Of a stretch of DNA of 64,000 nucleotides, positions 9,496-17,347 are shown in pieces (positions within the stretch are counted from its first letter, which is position 1; the number at the start of each line of letters is the position of its first letter). A model generated the notes under the pieces. The model was not told the DNA's origin, did no database searches, and was given only the letters and a program-made list of their open reading frames with translations. Both the position numbers and the translations under genes were made by a program. Source of the DNA: Roseiarcus sp963748545 (GTDB lineage Bacteria > Pseudomonadota > Alphaproteobacteria > Rhizobiales > Beijerinckiaceae); contig CAVVJO010000054.1 of assembly GCA_963748545.1 (NCBI GenBank), positions 1 to 64,000 of the forward strand. The letters are read 5' to 3'.

Positions 9496-9741
9496 TTGGC
9501 CGCAACGGCGTCCTTGAGGCCGATCAACTGGCTCAACGTCTCGACGCTCGTCAGCGTCGCCATTCTGGTCGGCACCGAACTTATCGGGGCGGGCTTTGCG
9601 GCCGGCTGGGCGATCGGGGGCCTGTTCGCGCTCGGCCCTGTCCTCACGCATGGCCTCGAAGCCGTGCTCGTGCTTCTCGCGCTGGTGGGGCTTTATTACT
9701 TCCTCCGGGCGGCGATCGGCCACGAGAAGCTTCGCGGGTAG
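9496..9741 (+). CDS. Small membrane protein of unknown function
   Basis: I choose the TTG at 9496, which has GGGAGA at 9484-9489, over the upstream ATG codons at 9418 and 9454. This gives 81 residues starting at ATASLRPINWLNVSTLV, with two hydrophobic segments (about residues 10-40 and 48-70). It resembles short uncharacterised rhizobial membrane proteins. It is divergent from kup and convergent with ppk2. No function can be assigned. Confidence 0.6.
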   Translation: MAATASLRPINWLNVSTLVSVAILVGTELIGAGFAAGWAIGGLFALGPVLTHGLEAVLVLLALVGLYYFLRAAIGHEKLRG

Positions 9742-9831
9742 AGAGGCCTCGTACCGAATAGCGACGCCAGGAAGCGGGCCGCGCGCGCACGTGGCTCCTC
9801 CATTCTGACCCGAGCTTCGGTCGTCCGGGAG

Positions 9832-10785
9832 TTACCGCTCCGGCGGCGGCACGATGTCGGCGTAGATGTCCGGCACGTACATCTCGGGCGGGATCATCTC
9901 ACGATGATAGCCCGGGTGATGCTCGCGAGGCGGCAGGATCGGCTTCTCGTGCTGCACCTCCTGATAGGGAATGCAGGTGAGGAGATGCGCCATGCAGTTC
10001 AGCCGCGCGCGCTTCTTGTCGATTCCCTCGATCACATGCCAGGGCGCCTCCGGGATGTGCGTGCGCTCGAACATGATCTCCTTCGCCTTGGTGTATTCCT
10101 CCCAGCGGCGACGAGACTCGAGGTCCATCGGCGAAAGCTTCCACTGCTTCAAAGGATCGTTGATGCGCATCAGGAAGCGCAGGTTCTGTTCCTCATCGGT
10201 TATCGAGAACCAGTACTTCACCAGGACGATGCCCGAGCGGACCAAAAGCTTCTCGAATTCGGGAACCGACTGAAAAAACTCCTCATACTGGTCGTCGGTG
10301 CAGAAGCCCATGACGCGCTCAACGCCGGCGCGATTGTACCAGGAGCGGTCGAACAGCACGATCTCGCCGCCGGCCGGCAGATGCGGCACGTAGCGCTGGA
10401 AATACCATTGGGTGCGCTCGCGCTCGCCCGGAGCGGGCAGGGCGACCGCGCGCACGACGCGCGGGTTAAGGCGTTGGGTGATGCGCTTGATCACGCCGCC
10501 CTTGCCGGCAGCATCGCGGCCCTCGAATAGAACGACCAGCTTGAGTTTCTTGGCGACTACCCAGTCCTGCAGCTTGATCAGTTCGCGCTGCAGCCGGAGA
10601 AGCTCGGTGAAGTAGAGCTTGCGCGGAAAGCCTTGCCTCTCGGGCAGCTCGTGGCCGTCGGAAAGCAGATCCGCCAGTTCGCTGTCCTCGAGCTCGAGCT
10701 CCAGGTCTTCGTCGAGATTGTCCTGAATCTCGGCGTTGATGCGATGCTGAATTGCGCTGGAGCCGTTGTCCTTCGTCGCGCTCAT
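9832..10785 (-). CDS. ppk2: Polyphosphate kinase 2
   Basis: Transfers phosphate between polyphosphate and nucleoside diphosphates. The 317-residue protein has the PPK2 Walker A motif FEGRDAAGKGGVIKR and the Walker B/lid segment VLFDRSWYNRAGVERVMGF, preceded by an acidic N-terminal stretch (DEDLELELEDSELADLL). The ATG at 10785 has a GAGGGA ribosome-binding sequence; an upstream in-frame ATG at 10863 lacks support. The first class of PPK2 (nucleoside diphosphate phosphorylation) is the likely group. Confidence 0.93.
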   Translation of the reverse strand: MSATKDNGSSAIQHRINAEIQDNLDEDLELELEDSELADLLSDGHELPERQGFPRKLYFTELLRLQRELIKLQDWVVAKKLKLVVLFEGRDAAGKGGVIKRITQRLNPRVVRAVALPAPGERERTQWYFQRYVPHLPAGGEIVLFDRSWYNRAGVERVMGFCTDDQYEEFFQSVPEFEKLLVRSGIVLVKYWFSITDEEQNLRFLMRINDPLKQWKLSPMDLESRRRWEEYTKAKEIMFERTHIPEAPWHVIEGIDKKRARLNCMAHLLTCIPYQEVQHEKPILPPREHHPGYHREMIPPEMYVPDIYADIVPPPER

Positions 10786-11089
10786 CGTCGTGTCCCTCGT
10801 CGGCGCCGGAGTTCTCCGGAGCGGTCCTCCCAAATCTTTCAATGACACATGTGACAACGCCACGACAGGCCCGCGCGCCCGGGCCGCTCGTCCCGGCGGC
10901 AGATCATGCGCGGCGGGGCCGCCGTGTGTTGAGGACCGCTTCCGCCCCTCGGGATGGCGCAGCGTACGGACGGTGTCGGCGTAGTCCGACGGTCACGGCC
11001 CTCGCATCGAGGCGCTGGAGAACTCGTCGTCTTGAAGCTTGGTTATTTAATAGCCAGAACGAAGAACGCCGGCGACTTTCCGTTCCCTC
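10786..11089. other. Intergenic region, nothing recognised
   Basis: 304 bp between ppk2 and the serine hydrolase gene, both on the minus strand. It must hold the ppk2 promoter (near 10800-10850). Short plus-strand ORFs here have no recognisable features. Confidence 0.4.
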
Positions 11090-12268
11090 TTACTGCCGTC
11101 GCAGCGCCGCGTAGAGGGCCGTTTCGAAGGCGATAAAGCCATCAAACGCGGCGGGGTCCATGAAAGGGAAATATTGGCTCGCCCAGAAGCCGGCGACGCC
11201 GTTCTTGCGGTCGGCCCAGTAGTAGAGGTTGCCGAGGCCCGCCCAGCCGATCGAGCCGGCGGGCCGGCCAGTCGGGGCTTCGACCATGTTGACCATGAAG
11301 GTTAGTCCCCAAGTCTTCGGCGCGCCCGGAAAAAATTCCGCGTCGTGGGTCAGGCCGCGGCTGACGCTCGCCATGCGCTCGATGGTCATGCCCGCGAGAT
11401 TGTCGCGAGCAGCCATCGCGATGGTCTCCGGTTTCAGAACCCGGCCGCCCTCACCGGTTCCGTCGTTCAGCCACATGCGCAAGAAGCGCATATAATCGGG
11501 CACGGTCCCGAACAGTGCGCCCCCGCCCATCCAGACTTCGGGGTCCTCAGGCAATTGGAAATCGATCGGGGCGAGCTCGCCGTCGCGGCCGCGCTGATGC
11601 ATGGCGGCGCGCCGGGCGCGCATGGACGCGGTCGGGACAAAGGCGGTGTCCGCCATGCCCAGGGGATCCAGCACCTGAGACCTCAGGACCTTGTCGAGCC
11701 GCTCGCCGGCGACCGCCTCGACGACCTGCCCGGCCCAGTCGATCCCGATTTCGTATTCCCAGCGCTCGCCCGGATCGAACAGGAGCGGGGTCATCAGCCC
11801 ACGCTTCAGGCCGAGCCTGGGATCGGCCTGGTCATGCTCGGCGGCGAGGCGCTTGAGCGCCGCGCTGAAGTAAGGATAGCCGAAGCCGGCGGTGTGCAGC
11901 ATCAGCATCCGGGTCGTGATGTCGCGCTTCGGCGGCCTGAGCCTCAGGGCGCCCGCCTCGTCGAAGCCTTCCAGAACCCGCAACGTGCCGATTTCCGGGA
12001 CGTATGTTCTCGCCGGCGCGTCCAGGTCGAGACGGCCCTCCTCGACAAGCTGCAGCACCGCGGTCCCAGTGATCGCCTTGGAACAAGAGAACAGCGCAAA
12101 AACGCTGTCGATGGTCATCGGTGTCGGATCGCCGAGCCGCCGCACGCCCGCCGCGCCTTGGTAGAGAGCGCTTCTCCGGTCTGTGATCATCGCGACGACC
12201 CCGGGCACGCGCGGTTCGCCCGCCACCGCGTTCTGCAGGATGCCGTCGGCGGAAAATTCAGCGGCCAT
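11090..12268 (-). CDS. Serine hydrolase of the beta-lactamase/EstB family
   Basis: 392-residue class C beta-lactamase-like hydrolase. The catalytic SxxK motif is Ser61-Cys-Ser-Lys64 (FALFSCSKAITG), and ERWEYEIGIDW supplies the Tyr of the YxN-equivalent motif. No signal peptide is visible, so a cytoplasmic esterase or peptidase-like role is more likely than antibiotic resistance. The ATG at 12268 has a GAGGAAG sequence just upstream; the reading from 12430 is rejected. It is divergent from the toxin-antitoxin pair. Confidence 0.88.
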   Translation of the reverse strand: MAAEFSADGILQNAVAGEPRVPGVVAMITDRRSALYQGAAGVRRLGDPTPMTIDSVFALFSCSKAITGTAVLQLVEEGRLDLDAPARTYVPEIGTLRVLEGFDEAGALRLRPPKRDITTRMLMLHTAGFGYPYFSAALKRLAAEHDQADPRLGLKRGLMTPLLFDPGERWEYEIGIDWAGQVVEAVAGERLDKVLRSQVLDPLGMADTAFVPTASMRARRAAMHQRGRDGELAPIDFQLPEDPEVWMGGGALFGTVPDYMRFLRMWLNDGTGEGGRVLKPETIAMAARDNLAGMTIERMASVSRGLTHDAEFFPGAPKTWGLTFMVNMVEAPTGRPAGSIGWAGLGNLYYWADRKNGVAGFWASQYFPFMDPAAFDGFIAFETALYAALRRQ

Positions 12269-12317
12269 TGGGGCTTCCTCGAAAACGGCGGCCTTCGTTG
12301 ACACAGGGCCGTTGTAT

Positions 12318-12343
12318 GATATACGCAATGTGAAAAGTATATC
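12318..12343. promoter_or_regulatory. Inverted-repeat operator of the toxin-antitoxin pair
   Basis: Perfect 7-bp inverted arms GATATAC (12318-12324) and GTATATC (12337-12343), separated by 12 bp (19 bp start to start), end 14 bp before the antitoxin ATG. MazE/AbrB-type antitoxins usually repress their own operon through such sites. The repeat is seen; its use is inferred. Confidence 0.5.
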
Positions 12344-12356
12344 CAATGGACTGGCC

Positions 12357-12587
12357 ATGCAAGTCGCAAAATGGGGCAACAGCCTCGCCGTTCGCCTCCC
12401 AGCCTCCGTCGTCGAAGCCCTGCAGCTCAAGGAAGGCGACGAGATTGAGATTTACCTCTCGGACGAACGCGGCTTCGGGGTCGCGCGCAAGCCAAGCAAA
12501 GACGATTGGTTGAATTGGTTGCGCGCTTTCCGCGGGCGACTCCCAGCGGACTTCAAGTTCGACCGCGACGAGGCCAATGCCCGGTAG
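12357..12587 (+). CDS. AbrB/MazE-family antitoxin
   Basis: 76-residue protein starting MQVAKWGNSLAVRLPASVVEALQLKEGDEIEI, the classic swapped-hairpin AbrB/MazE DNA-binding domain. The C-terminal 30 residues (DWLNWLRAFRGRLPADFKF) are the likely toxin-binding tail. It overlaps the PIN toxin gene by 11 bp, standard for toxin-antitoxin operons. An inverted repeat just upstream is the likely operator. Confidence 0.9.
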   Translation: MQVAKWGNSLAVRLPASVVEALQLKEGDEIEIYLSDERGFGVARKPSKDDWLNWLRAFRGRLPADFKFDRDEANAR

Positions 12588-12984
12588 CTTCTTCGACACT
12601 GACGTCGTCCTGTGCCTCGCCTCCGGCGATAGCCAAAAAGCCGATCGCGCCGAGCAGATCTTACGCGCCGGCGGCGCCGTCACCGTCCAGGTCCTGAACG
12701 AGACCGCGAACGTGATCCGTAGAAGACTTGGGGTGTCATGGTCCGAGGCTCGGGAATTCCTGACTGGGTTGCGCGCGCTGGTCTCTGTCCTCCCGGTGAC
12801 CTTTGAAAACCACGAGACGGGCCTCGCACTCGCCCAGCGCTATGAATTGTCGATCCATGATGCGATGATCGCCTCGGCCGCGCTGACGTCCGACTGCGAC
12901 ACGTTGTGGTCAGAGCACATGCATCACGGCCTGTTGATCGGCGGACGCTTACAGATCCTCAACCCCTTTCGGACGCCCTCATGA
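12577..12984 (+). CDS. PIN-domain ribonuclease toxin (VapC-like)
   Basis: 135-residue PIN-domain protein, expected to cleave RNA when freed from its antitoxin. The acidic metal-binding residues are present: Asp7 (SFFDTDV), Glu42 (LNETANV), Asp95 (IHDAMIASAA) and Glu113, so the toxin looks intact. It is paired with a MazE/AbrB-type rather than a PhD-type antitoxin, a known combination. Its last bases overlap the start of the next, broken gene. Confidence 0.9.
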   Translation: MPGSFFDTDVVLCLASGDSQKADRAEQILRAGGAVTVQVLNETANVIRRRLGVSWSEAREFLTGLRALVSVLPVTFENHETGLALAQRYELSIHDAMIASAALTSDCDTLWSEHMHHGLLIGGRLQILNPFRTPS

Positions 12985-13454
12985 AGCCCGCCTCCGCGAC
13001 GTCCGCCCTCAAGGTCCAGGCCGTGCTCGGGCCGCGCTTCGCTGTGCTCGAATTCGACGCCGGCACGCGGACCGCCGACGAGGCGGCGGCGGCGATCGGC
13101 TGCACGGTAGCTGAGATCGCCAAGTCGCTCGTGTTCCGGTCGGCAAGCGGCCGGAGCGTTCTGGTGATCGCCTCCGGCGCGAATTGAGTTGATGAGAAGA
13201 AGGTCGCGGCGCTGATCGGAGAGCCGATCGGGCGCGCAGACGCTGATTTCGTTCGCAAGGCGACCGGCTTTGCGATTGGCGGCGTTCCCCCGGTCGCGCA
13301 CGCGGAGCCGCCGATCGCGCTGATCGATAAGGCGCTGATGGGCTATGCCGAAATCTGGGCAGCCGCCGGGACGCCGAACGCCGTCTTCCGCTTGACGCCG
13401 GCCGACCTCGTTGAATTGACTCGCGCAACGATCGCGCCGATCGCGCACAGATAG
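12981..13454 (+). pseudogene. YbaK/EbsC-family Cys-tRNA(Pro) deacylase-like gene with premature stop
   Basis: In the frame from ATG 12981 a YbaK-type sequence runs to ASGAN, then TGA at 13185-13187, then continues in the same frame as VDEKKVAALIGEPIGRADADFV and on to TAG at 13452. Families of this type read GANRVDEKK here, so a CGA (Arg) to TGA change is the simplest explanation. Without the stop it would encode about 157 residues. It starts inside the end of the toxin gene. A different, intact YbaK gene is at 17951. Confidence 0.85.
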
Positions 13455-13476
13455 TCGCCTTAGCAGAGGCCAGAAA

Positions 13477-14283
13477 ATGCCGGAGAGCCAGCAAGGACGC
13501 ATTCGGATCGGCGTCGGCGGATGGACCTACGAGCCGTGGAACGAAACCTTCTACCCGAAGGGCCTGCCGCGCGCTCGCCAGTTAAATTATGCAAGCCGCG
13601 CGCTCACCTCGATTGAGATTGATAGCACCTATTACCGCGGCATGTCGGCGCAGATCTTTCAAAAGTGGCGCGGCGAGACGCCGGAGGATTTCGTTTTCGC
13701 CGTCAAGGGATCGCGCTTCGTCACCAACCGCCGCGTGCTCGCGGAGGCCGGCCCGTCGATGGAAAAGTTCTTCTCGACCGGCGTTACCGAGCTCAAACAG
13801 AAGCTTGGCCCGATCAACTGGCAGTTCGCCACGACGAAGCGCTTCGACCCTGACGACTTCGACGCCTTCCTGGCCCTCCTTCCGCGGTCGGTCGAAGGCG
13901 TCACGCTTCGCCATGCCGTAGAGGTCCGTCATGACAGCTTTCGCACTGGGGAGTTTGTCGAGCTGGCTCGGTCGCGAGGCGTCGCGGTCGTAACCGCCGC
14001 GGACGGCGACTTTCCGCTGATCGCTGACGTCACCGCGCCGTTCGTCTATGCGCGCATTATGGGGAGCAGCGAGGACGAGGCTTTGGGCTATTCCGAGGCC
14101 GCGCTTGAAGCGTGGGCCCAGCGAGCCCAAGCGTGGGCGCGAGGCGATGCGCCGGACGATCTCGAGCGCCTTCATCCCCAGGCGAAAGCGAATCGCAGGG
14201 ATGTCTTTCTCTACGTGATCTCAGGCTTCAAGGCGCGCAACCCGCTGGCTGCAGCGAGGCTGATCGAGAACGTTCGCGGCTGA
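13477..14283 (+). CDS. DUF72 domain-containing protein
   Basis: 268-residue protein of the YecE/DUF72 TIM-barrel family (IGVGGWTYEPWNETFYPKGL near the N-terminus; SIEIDSTYYRGMSAQIFQKW; FVYARIMGS near residue 190). The biochemical role of the family is not known. It follows the broken YbaK-like gene by 22 bp and ends before a strong hairpin at 14302. Confidence 0.9.
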   Translation: MPESQQGRIRIGVGGWTYEPWNETFYPKGLPRARQLNYASRALTSIEIDSTYYRGMSAQIFQKWRGETPEDFVFAVKGSRFVTNRRVLAEAGPSMEKFFSTGVTELKQKLGPINWQFATTKRFDPDDFDAFLALLPRSVEGVTLRHAVEVRHDSFRTGEFVELARSRGVAVVTAADGDFPLIADVTAPFVYARIMGSSEDEALGYSEAALEAWAQRAQAWARGDAPDDLERLHPQAKANRRDVFLYVISGFKARNPLAAARLIENVRG

Positions 14284-14301
14284 TTTCCGCCTTAAATGAT
14301 A

Positions 14302-14323
14302 TGGCCGGCGCTTGCGCCGGCCA
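14302..14323 (+). terminator. Hairpin after the DUF72 gene
   Basis: A perfect 10-bp inverted repeat (14302-14311 and 14314-14323) with a 2-nt centre lies 19 bp past the DUF72 stop. No T-tract follows, so it is a weak or Rho-assisted terminator candidate. Confidence 0.45.
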
Positions 14324-14375
14324 CAGGTCGTCTCGGCGCCTGAAGGGGGGCTCGTCCACCCTTCTCGCGCAAAGT

Positions 14376-14576
14376 TCAGTCGCGTTCGCATCCGGCCGCG
14401 GCGCAAACGACGGGGCGGGCGGCGCCGGTCAACGAGCGAATTGCTGTGGCGAGCGCGGCGCCCATTTGGGTCGGTCCGTACCGGTTGAGCGGGACGAGCT
14501 GGGCGCATAGGTCGTTCGCGAAGAGCGACGAAGCGGCGCGGCCCCCGCCGCGCGCAGAAAATTGCGGACGTAGCAT
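14376..14576 (-). CDS. Possible small protein, unrecognised
   Basis: 66 codons from an ATG at 14576 that has GGAG eight bases upstream (MLRPQFSARGGG...). It has alternating polar and hydrophobic stretches and two cysteines near the C-terminus. I do not recognise the family, and the good ribosome-binding site is the main support. It could be a chance GC-rich ORF. Confidence 0.28.
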   Translation of the reverse strand: MLRPQFSARGGGRAASSLFANDLCAQLVPLNRYGPTQMGAALATAIRSLTGAARPVVCAAAGCERD

Positions 14577-14994
14577 GTTGGTCTCCATCTTTTCTTTGAT
14601 GCCGCCGCGTTGCCTTGGGCGGCTATGCTCCAGTCGGCTCGCCAATCGTGACTTCAACGCTGAACGCCTGCGGGCATGAACCCGGGCAGGGGACTTTCGC
14701 GCGATCCGCCGTTTCGGAGGCTGTCCTTACAACCTAGATATGCCAGACGATTGTGAAACCCATTTGACTGGTCGCGATCGGCGCCCAAGAGAGCGCCTTT
14801 CACGCTGTGCATATAGGCGTCCCTGCTCAAAGAACCATACCGAGAAGCCAACCCTCCTTGATTTATTTCGCGTGACAACCGTCGCCCCTGCGATCGTTGG
14901 CCAGGGCAACGACAAGCCGCCGTCGCAGGAAACGGGTTGCCTCAGGCCGGGTGGGGGCTCAAGCTCGTGCAACGGCAAGGGAGTTGAACCTTCA
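14577..14994. other. Intergenic region upstream of the alkyltransferase
   Basis: 418 bp without a supported gene. An in-frame extension of the alkyltransferase ORF back to 14740 has no family resemblance. A TTGACT at about 14763 could be part of a promoter, but I see no clear -10 partner. Confidence 0.35.
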
Positions 14995-15561
14995 ATGAGC
15001 CGATCGTGTCAGTCTTTTTGCCTCTTTGAGACCGCAGCTGGCGTCTGCGCCATTGCATGGAGCGATTTCGGCGCGACCCACTTTGTCCTTCCGGCCGTCG
15101 CGTCCGCGGCCGTTGAGAAAAGCCTGAGGAGACGGTCGCCGGACGCCGAGCCCGGCGCGCCGCCGCCTGCGATCGAGGAGGCGATGGCGAGAGCGAAACG
15201 CTACTTTGCCGCGGAGCCGACAGACCTTTCCCGTACTCCGCTCGACCTGCGCGACCAGGATCCCTTTTTCGCCCAGATCTATGACGCGCTGCGGCAGGTC
15301 CCTTGGGGCCGAACGACAACCTATGGCGCGCTGGCCGCGGCGGTTGGCGCGCCCCGCGAATCCGCGCGCGACGTCGGCGTCGCCATGGCCAAGAACCCGA
15401 TGCCCCTTCTCATTCCCTGCCACCGCGTGCTGGCGGCGGGCGGCAAGCTTGGCGGCTTCTCGGCTCCGGGGGGCTCGCAGACCAAAGCCCGGATGCTGCG
15501 GCTGGAAGGCGTCGACCTCGCGCCGCCGTCCGCCCCGGCGCAACGCGCCTTCGCCTTTTGA
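14995..15561 (+). CDS. Methylated-DNA--[protein]-cysteine S-methyltransferase
   Basis: 188-residue suicide repair protein that removes alkyl groups from O6-alkylguanine. The C-terminal domain shows the helix-turn-helix segment VPWGRTTTYGALAAAVG and the active-site motif LIPCHRVLAAGGKLGGFSAPGG with the acceptor Cys. The N-terminal ribonuclease-like half is present but divergent. ATG 14995 has AGGGAG upstream. A second alkyltransferase domain is in Ada at 44183. Confidence 0.93.
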   Translation: MSRSCQSFCLFETAAGVCAIAWSDFGATHFVLPAVASAAVEKSLRRRSPDAEPGAPPPAIEEAMARAKRYFAAEPTDLSRTPLDLRDQDPFFAQIYDALRQVPWGRTTTYGALAAAVGAPRESARDVGVAMAKNPMPLLIPCHRVLAAGGKLGGFSAPGGSQTKARMLRLEGVDLAPPSAPAQRAFAF

Positions 15562-15619
15562 GCCGAGCGGGCAAGACGGAGGCCCTGCGTTCGAGGAGAA
15601 AGGCTCCGCGGATGTCCGG

Positions 15620-16498
15620 TCAGCCTATCGCCTGATCAGCGAGATGCCTGAGCTTCTCGGGATTGCGCATCACGTAAATACCGACGATTTTGTCGCTCTC
15701 GATCTCGAGAGCGGTCGTCTGCAAACCGTCCTGTTCCGCCGAGAGATATCCCGGAAGACCGTTGACGAACCCGTAACGCAGGATGCGCGATATCCGCCGC
15801 GGAAACCGCCAGGCGAGCGCAGCATGGAGCCCGAGCACGTCCTCGAGTTCGGCGAGCACTCGTTTCGCCGCCGGCCTCTTGCCGCCCCCGTCGGAATAAT
15901 GGACGACGTCCGCGGCCAGAAGCGACCGTAGCGCGTCCATGTCGCCGCTCCTGGTCGCGGAGAAAAACGCCGCAGCGAGGGCTATCCCCCGCTCCTTCGC
16001 GACGGGAAAGCGCGGACGCGCCGCACGAACATGCGCTCGGGCGCGGCTCGCAAGTTGCCGACAAGCGGCAGGCTCGCGGCCGATCGTCTCGGCGACCTCG
16101 TCGAAGCTTGCGCCGAACACGTCGTGCAGAAGGAAGGCGGCGCGCTCCAGCGGCGACAGGCGCTCGAGCGCCATCATCAGCGGAAGCGTGACGTCGTCCA
16201 CTTCGTCGTCGACCGGGTCGAATATCGGCTCCGGCAGCCATGGACCGATATAGGTCTCTCGTTGGCGCCGCGCTGACTTCAGCTGGTCGAGACAGATGCG
16301 GGTGACGACGCGACGCAAATAAGCCGCCGGCTCGTCGACCCCAGCGCGATCGACGGCGAGCCAGCGCAAAAATGCGTCCTGCACCGCGTCTTCCGCGTCC
16401 GCGACCGAACCCAACATGCGATACGCGATGCGGGTCAGTTTCGGACGCAGCGGATCGAAGCTCGACGCCGCCCCTGCGGCCTCCCCCGACAGTGTCAC
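15620..16498 (-). CDS. sigJ: ECF41-type RNA polymerase sigma factor (SigJ-like)
   Basis: 292-residue sigma factor: sigma-2 (AYRMLGSVADAEDAVQDAFLRW), sigma-4 (LSPLERAAFLLHDVFGASFDEVAE), then a SnoaL-like domain. The three ECF41 hallmarks are visible: WLPEP in the linker, DGGGK in the SnoaL domain and NPEKL near the C-terminus. ECF41 factors have no separate anti-sigma factor; the fused domain regulates them. I place the start at GTG 16498, overlapping by four bases the stop that the upstream ahpD-like gene would have in its proper frame. As the sequence stands, a frameshift fuses the two into one 444-residue ORF. Confidence 0.88.
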   Translation of the reverse strand: MTLSGEAAGAASSFDPLRPKLTRIAYRMLGSVADAEDAVQDAFLRWLAVDRAGVDEPAAYLRRVVTRICLDQLKSARRQRETYIGPWLPEPIFDPVDDEVDDVTLPLMMALERLSPLERAAFLLHDVFGASFDEVAETIGREPAACRQLASRARAHVRAARPRFPVAKERGIALAAAFFSATRSGDMDALRSLLAADVVHYSDGGGKRPAAKRVLAELEDVLGLHAALAWRFPRRISRILRYGFVNGLPGYLSAEQDGLQTTALEIESDKIVGIYVMRNPEKLRHLADQAIG

Positions 16499-16954
16499 GC
16501 CGCCCTCTTGTCCTCGCCCGGATGCAGGGCACGGAAGCCGGCCTGAATTCGATTTCCATCCGTTGATCGTGACGATCAGCAGCGTCAGAGCGACCTGTTC
16601 CTCGTTGGAGAACTGCGACTTGAGCGCCTGATAGACATCGTCAGGCGCGCCCTTGTCGGCAAGCCGGGTCAACGACTCTGTCCAGGCGAGCGCAGCGCGT
16701 TCACGATCGCTATAGAGCGGGGAGTTGCGCCAGGCGTCGAGGAGATAGATGCGCTGCTCCGTCTCCCCGGCTTTCCTCGCCTCTGCGGCGTGCATGTCGA
16801 GGCAGAAGGCGCAGCCATTGATTTGCGAGGCCCGGATTTTCACGAGTTCCATCAGGCTGGCCTCGAGGCCCAGTTTCGACACGCTCTGCCCGTAGTCGAG
16901 CCAGGCCTTCATCGGCTGTGGCGCGACTGCGAAAGCGTTCAGTCTCGGCGTCAT
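16495..16954 (-). pseudogene. AhpD-like carboxymuconolactone decarboxylase, frameshifted into the sigma factor
   Basis: Typical partner of ECF41 factors. The peroxidase-like active site NGCAFCLDMHAAEA (CxxC and His) is intact. After LLIVTINGW the frame changes. If one A is removed from the three-A run on the minus strand (16553-16555), the sequence reads NRIQAGFRALHPGEDKRAA and stops at 16495, the normal ending of the family, giving about 152 residues. With the extra base the stop is missed and the ORF runs into the sigma factor. ATG 16954 has CAGGAG upstream; ATG 16969 is an alternative. Confidence 0.8.
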
Positions 16955-16985
16955 GATCGTCTCCTGCATGGTTCCTTGAGGACAT

Positions 16986-17012
16986 GACGAGGCGACGAGC
17001 CGGACTGTGACA
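16986..17012 (-). promoter_or_regulatory. ECF41 autoregulated promoter
   Basis: On the minus strand, TGTCACA (17012-17006) is followed after exactly 16 bp by CGTC (16989-16986). This is the published ECF41 consensus (TGTCACA-N16-CGTC). It lies 31 bp before the ahpD-like ATG, in the right orientation to transcribe ahpD-sigJ. Confidence 0.8.
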
Positions 17013-17053
17013 TGACCTATTGTTTTTTATGGCGGCCCGACACCCTTGGTTCC

Positions 17054-17347
17054 TCACGGCGCTGCGAGGATCTTCCGATCGACCAATTTCTGCTCGATCC
17101 GCTGCGCCAGCTCGTCCTGGGTGAGCCCGGCGGCCTTGACCCGGCCGAGATAAGGGAAGGCCATTGTGCCGTCCTCATCAACGCGAGCCGTCGTATCAAG
17201 CTCCGGCGCGGTCACGATCCGAATGGTGACGACGTCCATCGGGGTCAGAACCCGGCCGCCCGCCAAAGCAGGATCGGTTCCGGCGGCAAGCATGAGCGCG
17301 CCGCCAACAGCCAGGAGCAAGACGAATTTTCGTGTTCCGATCCTCAC
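17054..17347 (-). CDS. Truncated polysaccharide export protein (Wza/EpsE family)
   Basis: 97-residue product with a signal peptide (residues 1-29) followed by the beginning of the Poly_export domain (LTPMDVVTIRIVTAPELDTTARVDEDGTMAFPYLGRVKAAGL) and a stop after KILAAP. Full members continue with SLBB domains to 180-400 residues. None of the three downstream frames resumes the family sequence, so the remainder is deleted rather than frameshifted. The start overlaps the upstream gene by four bases. Probably non-functional in export. Confidence 0.75.
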   Translation of the reverse strand: MRIGTRKFVLLLAVGGALMLAAGTDPALAGGRVLTPMDVVTIRIVTAPELDTTARVDEDGTMAFPYLGRVKAAGLTQDELAQRIEQKLVDRKILAAP

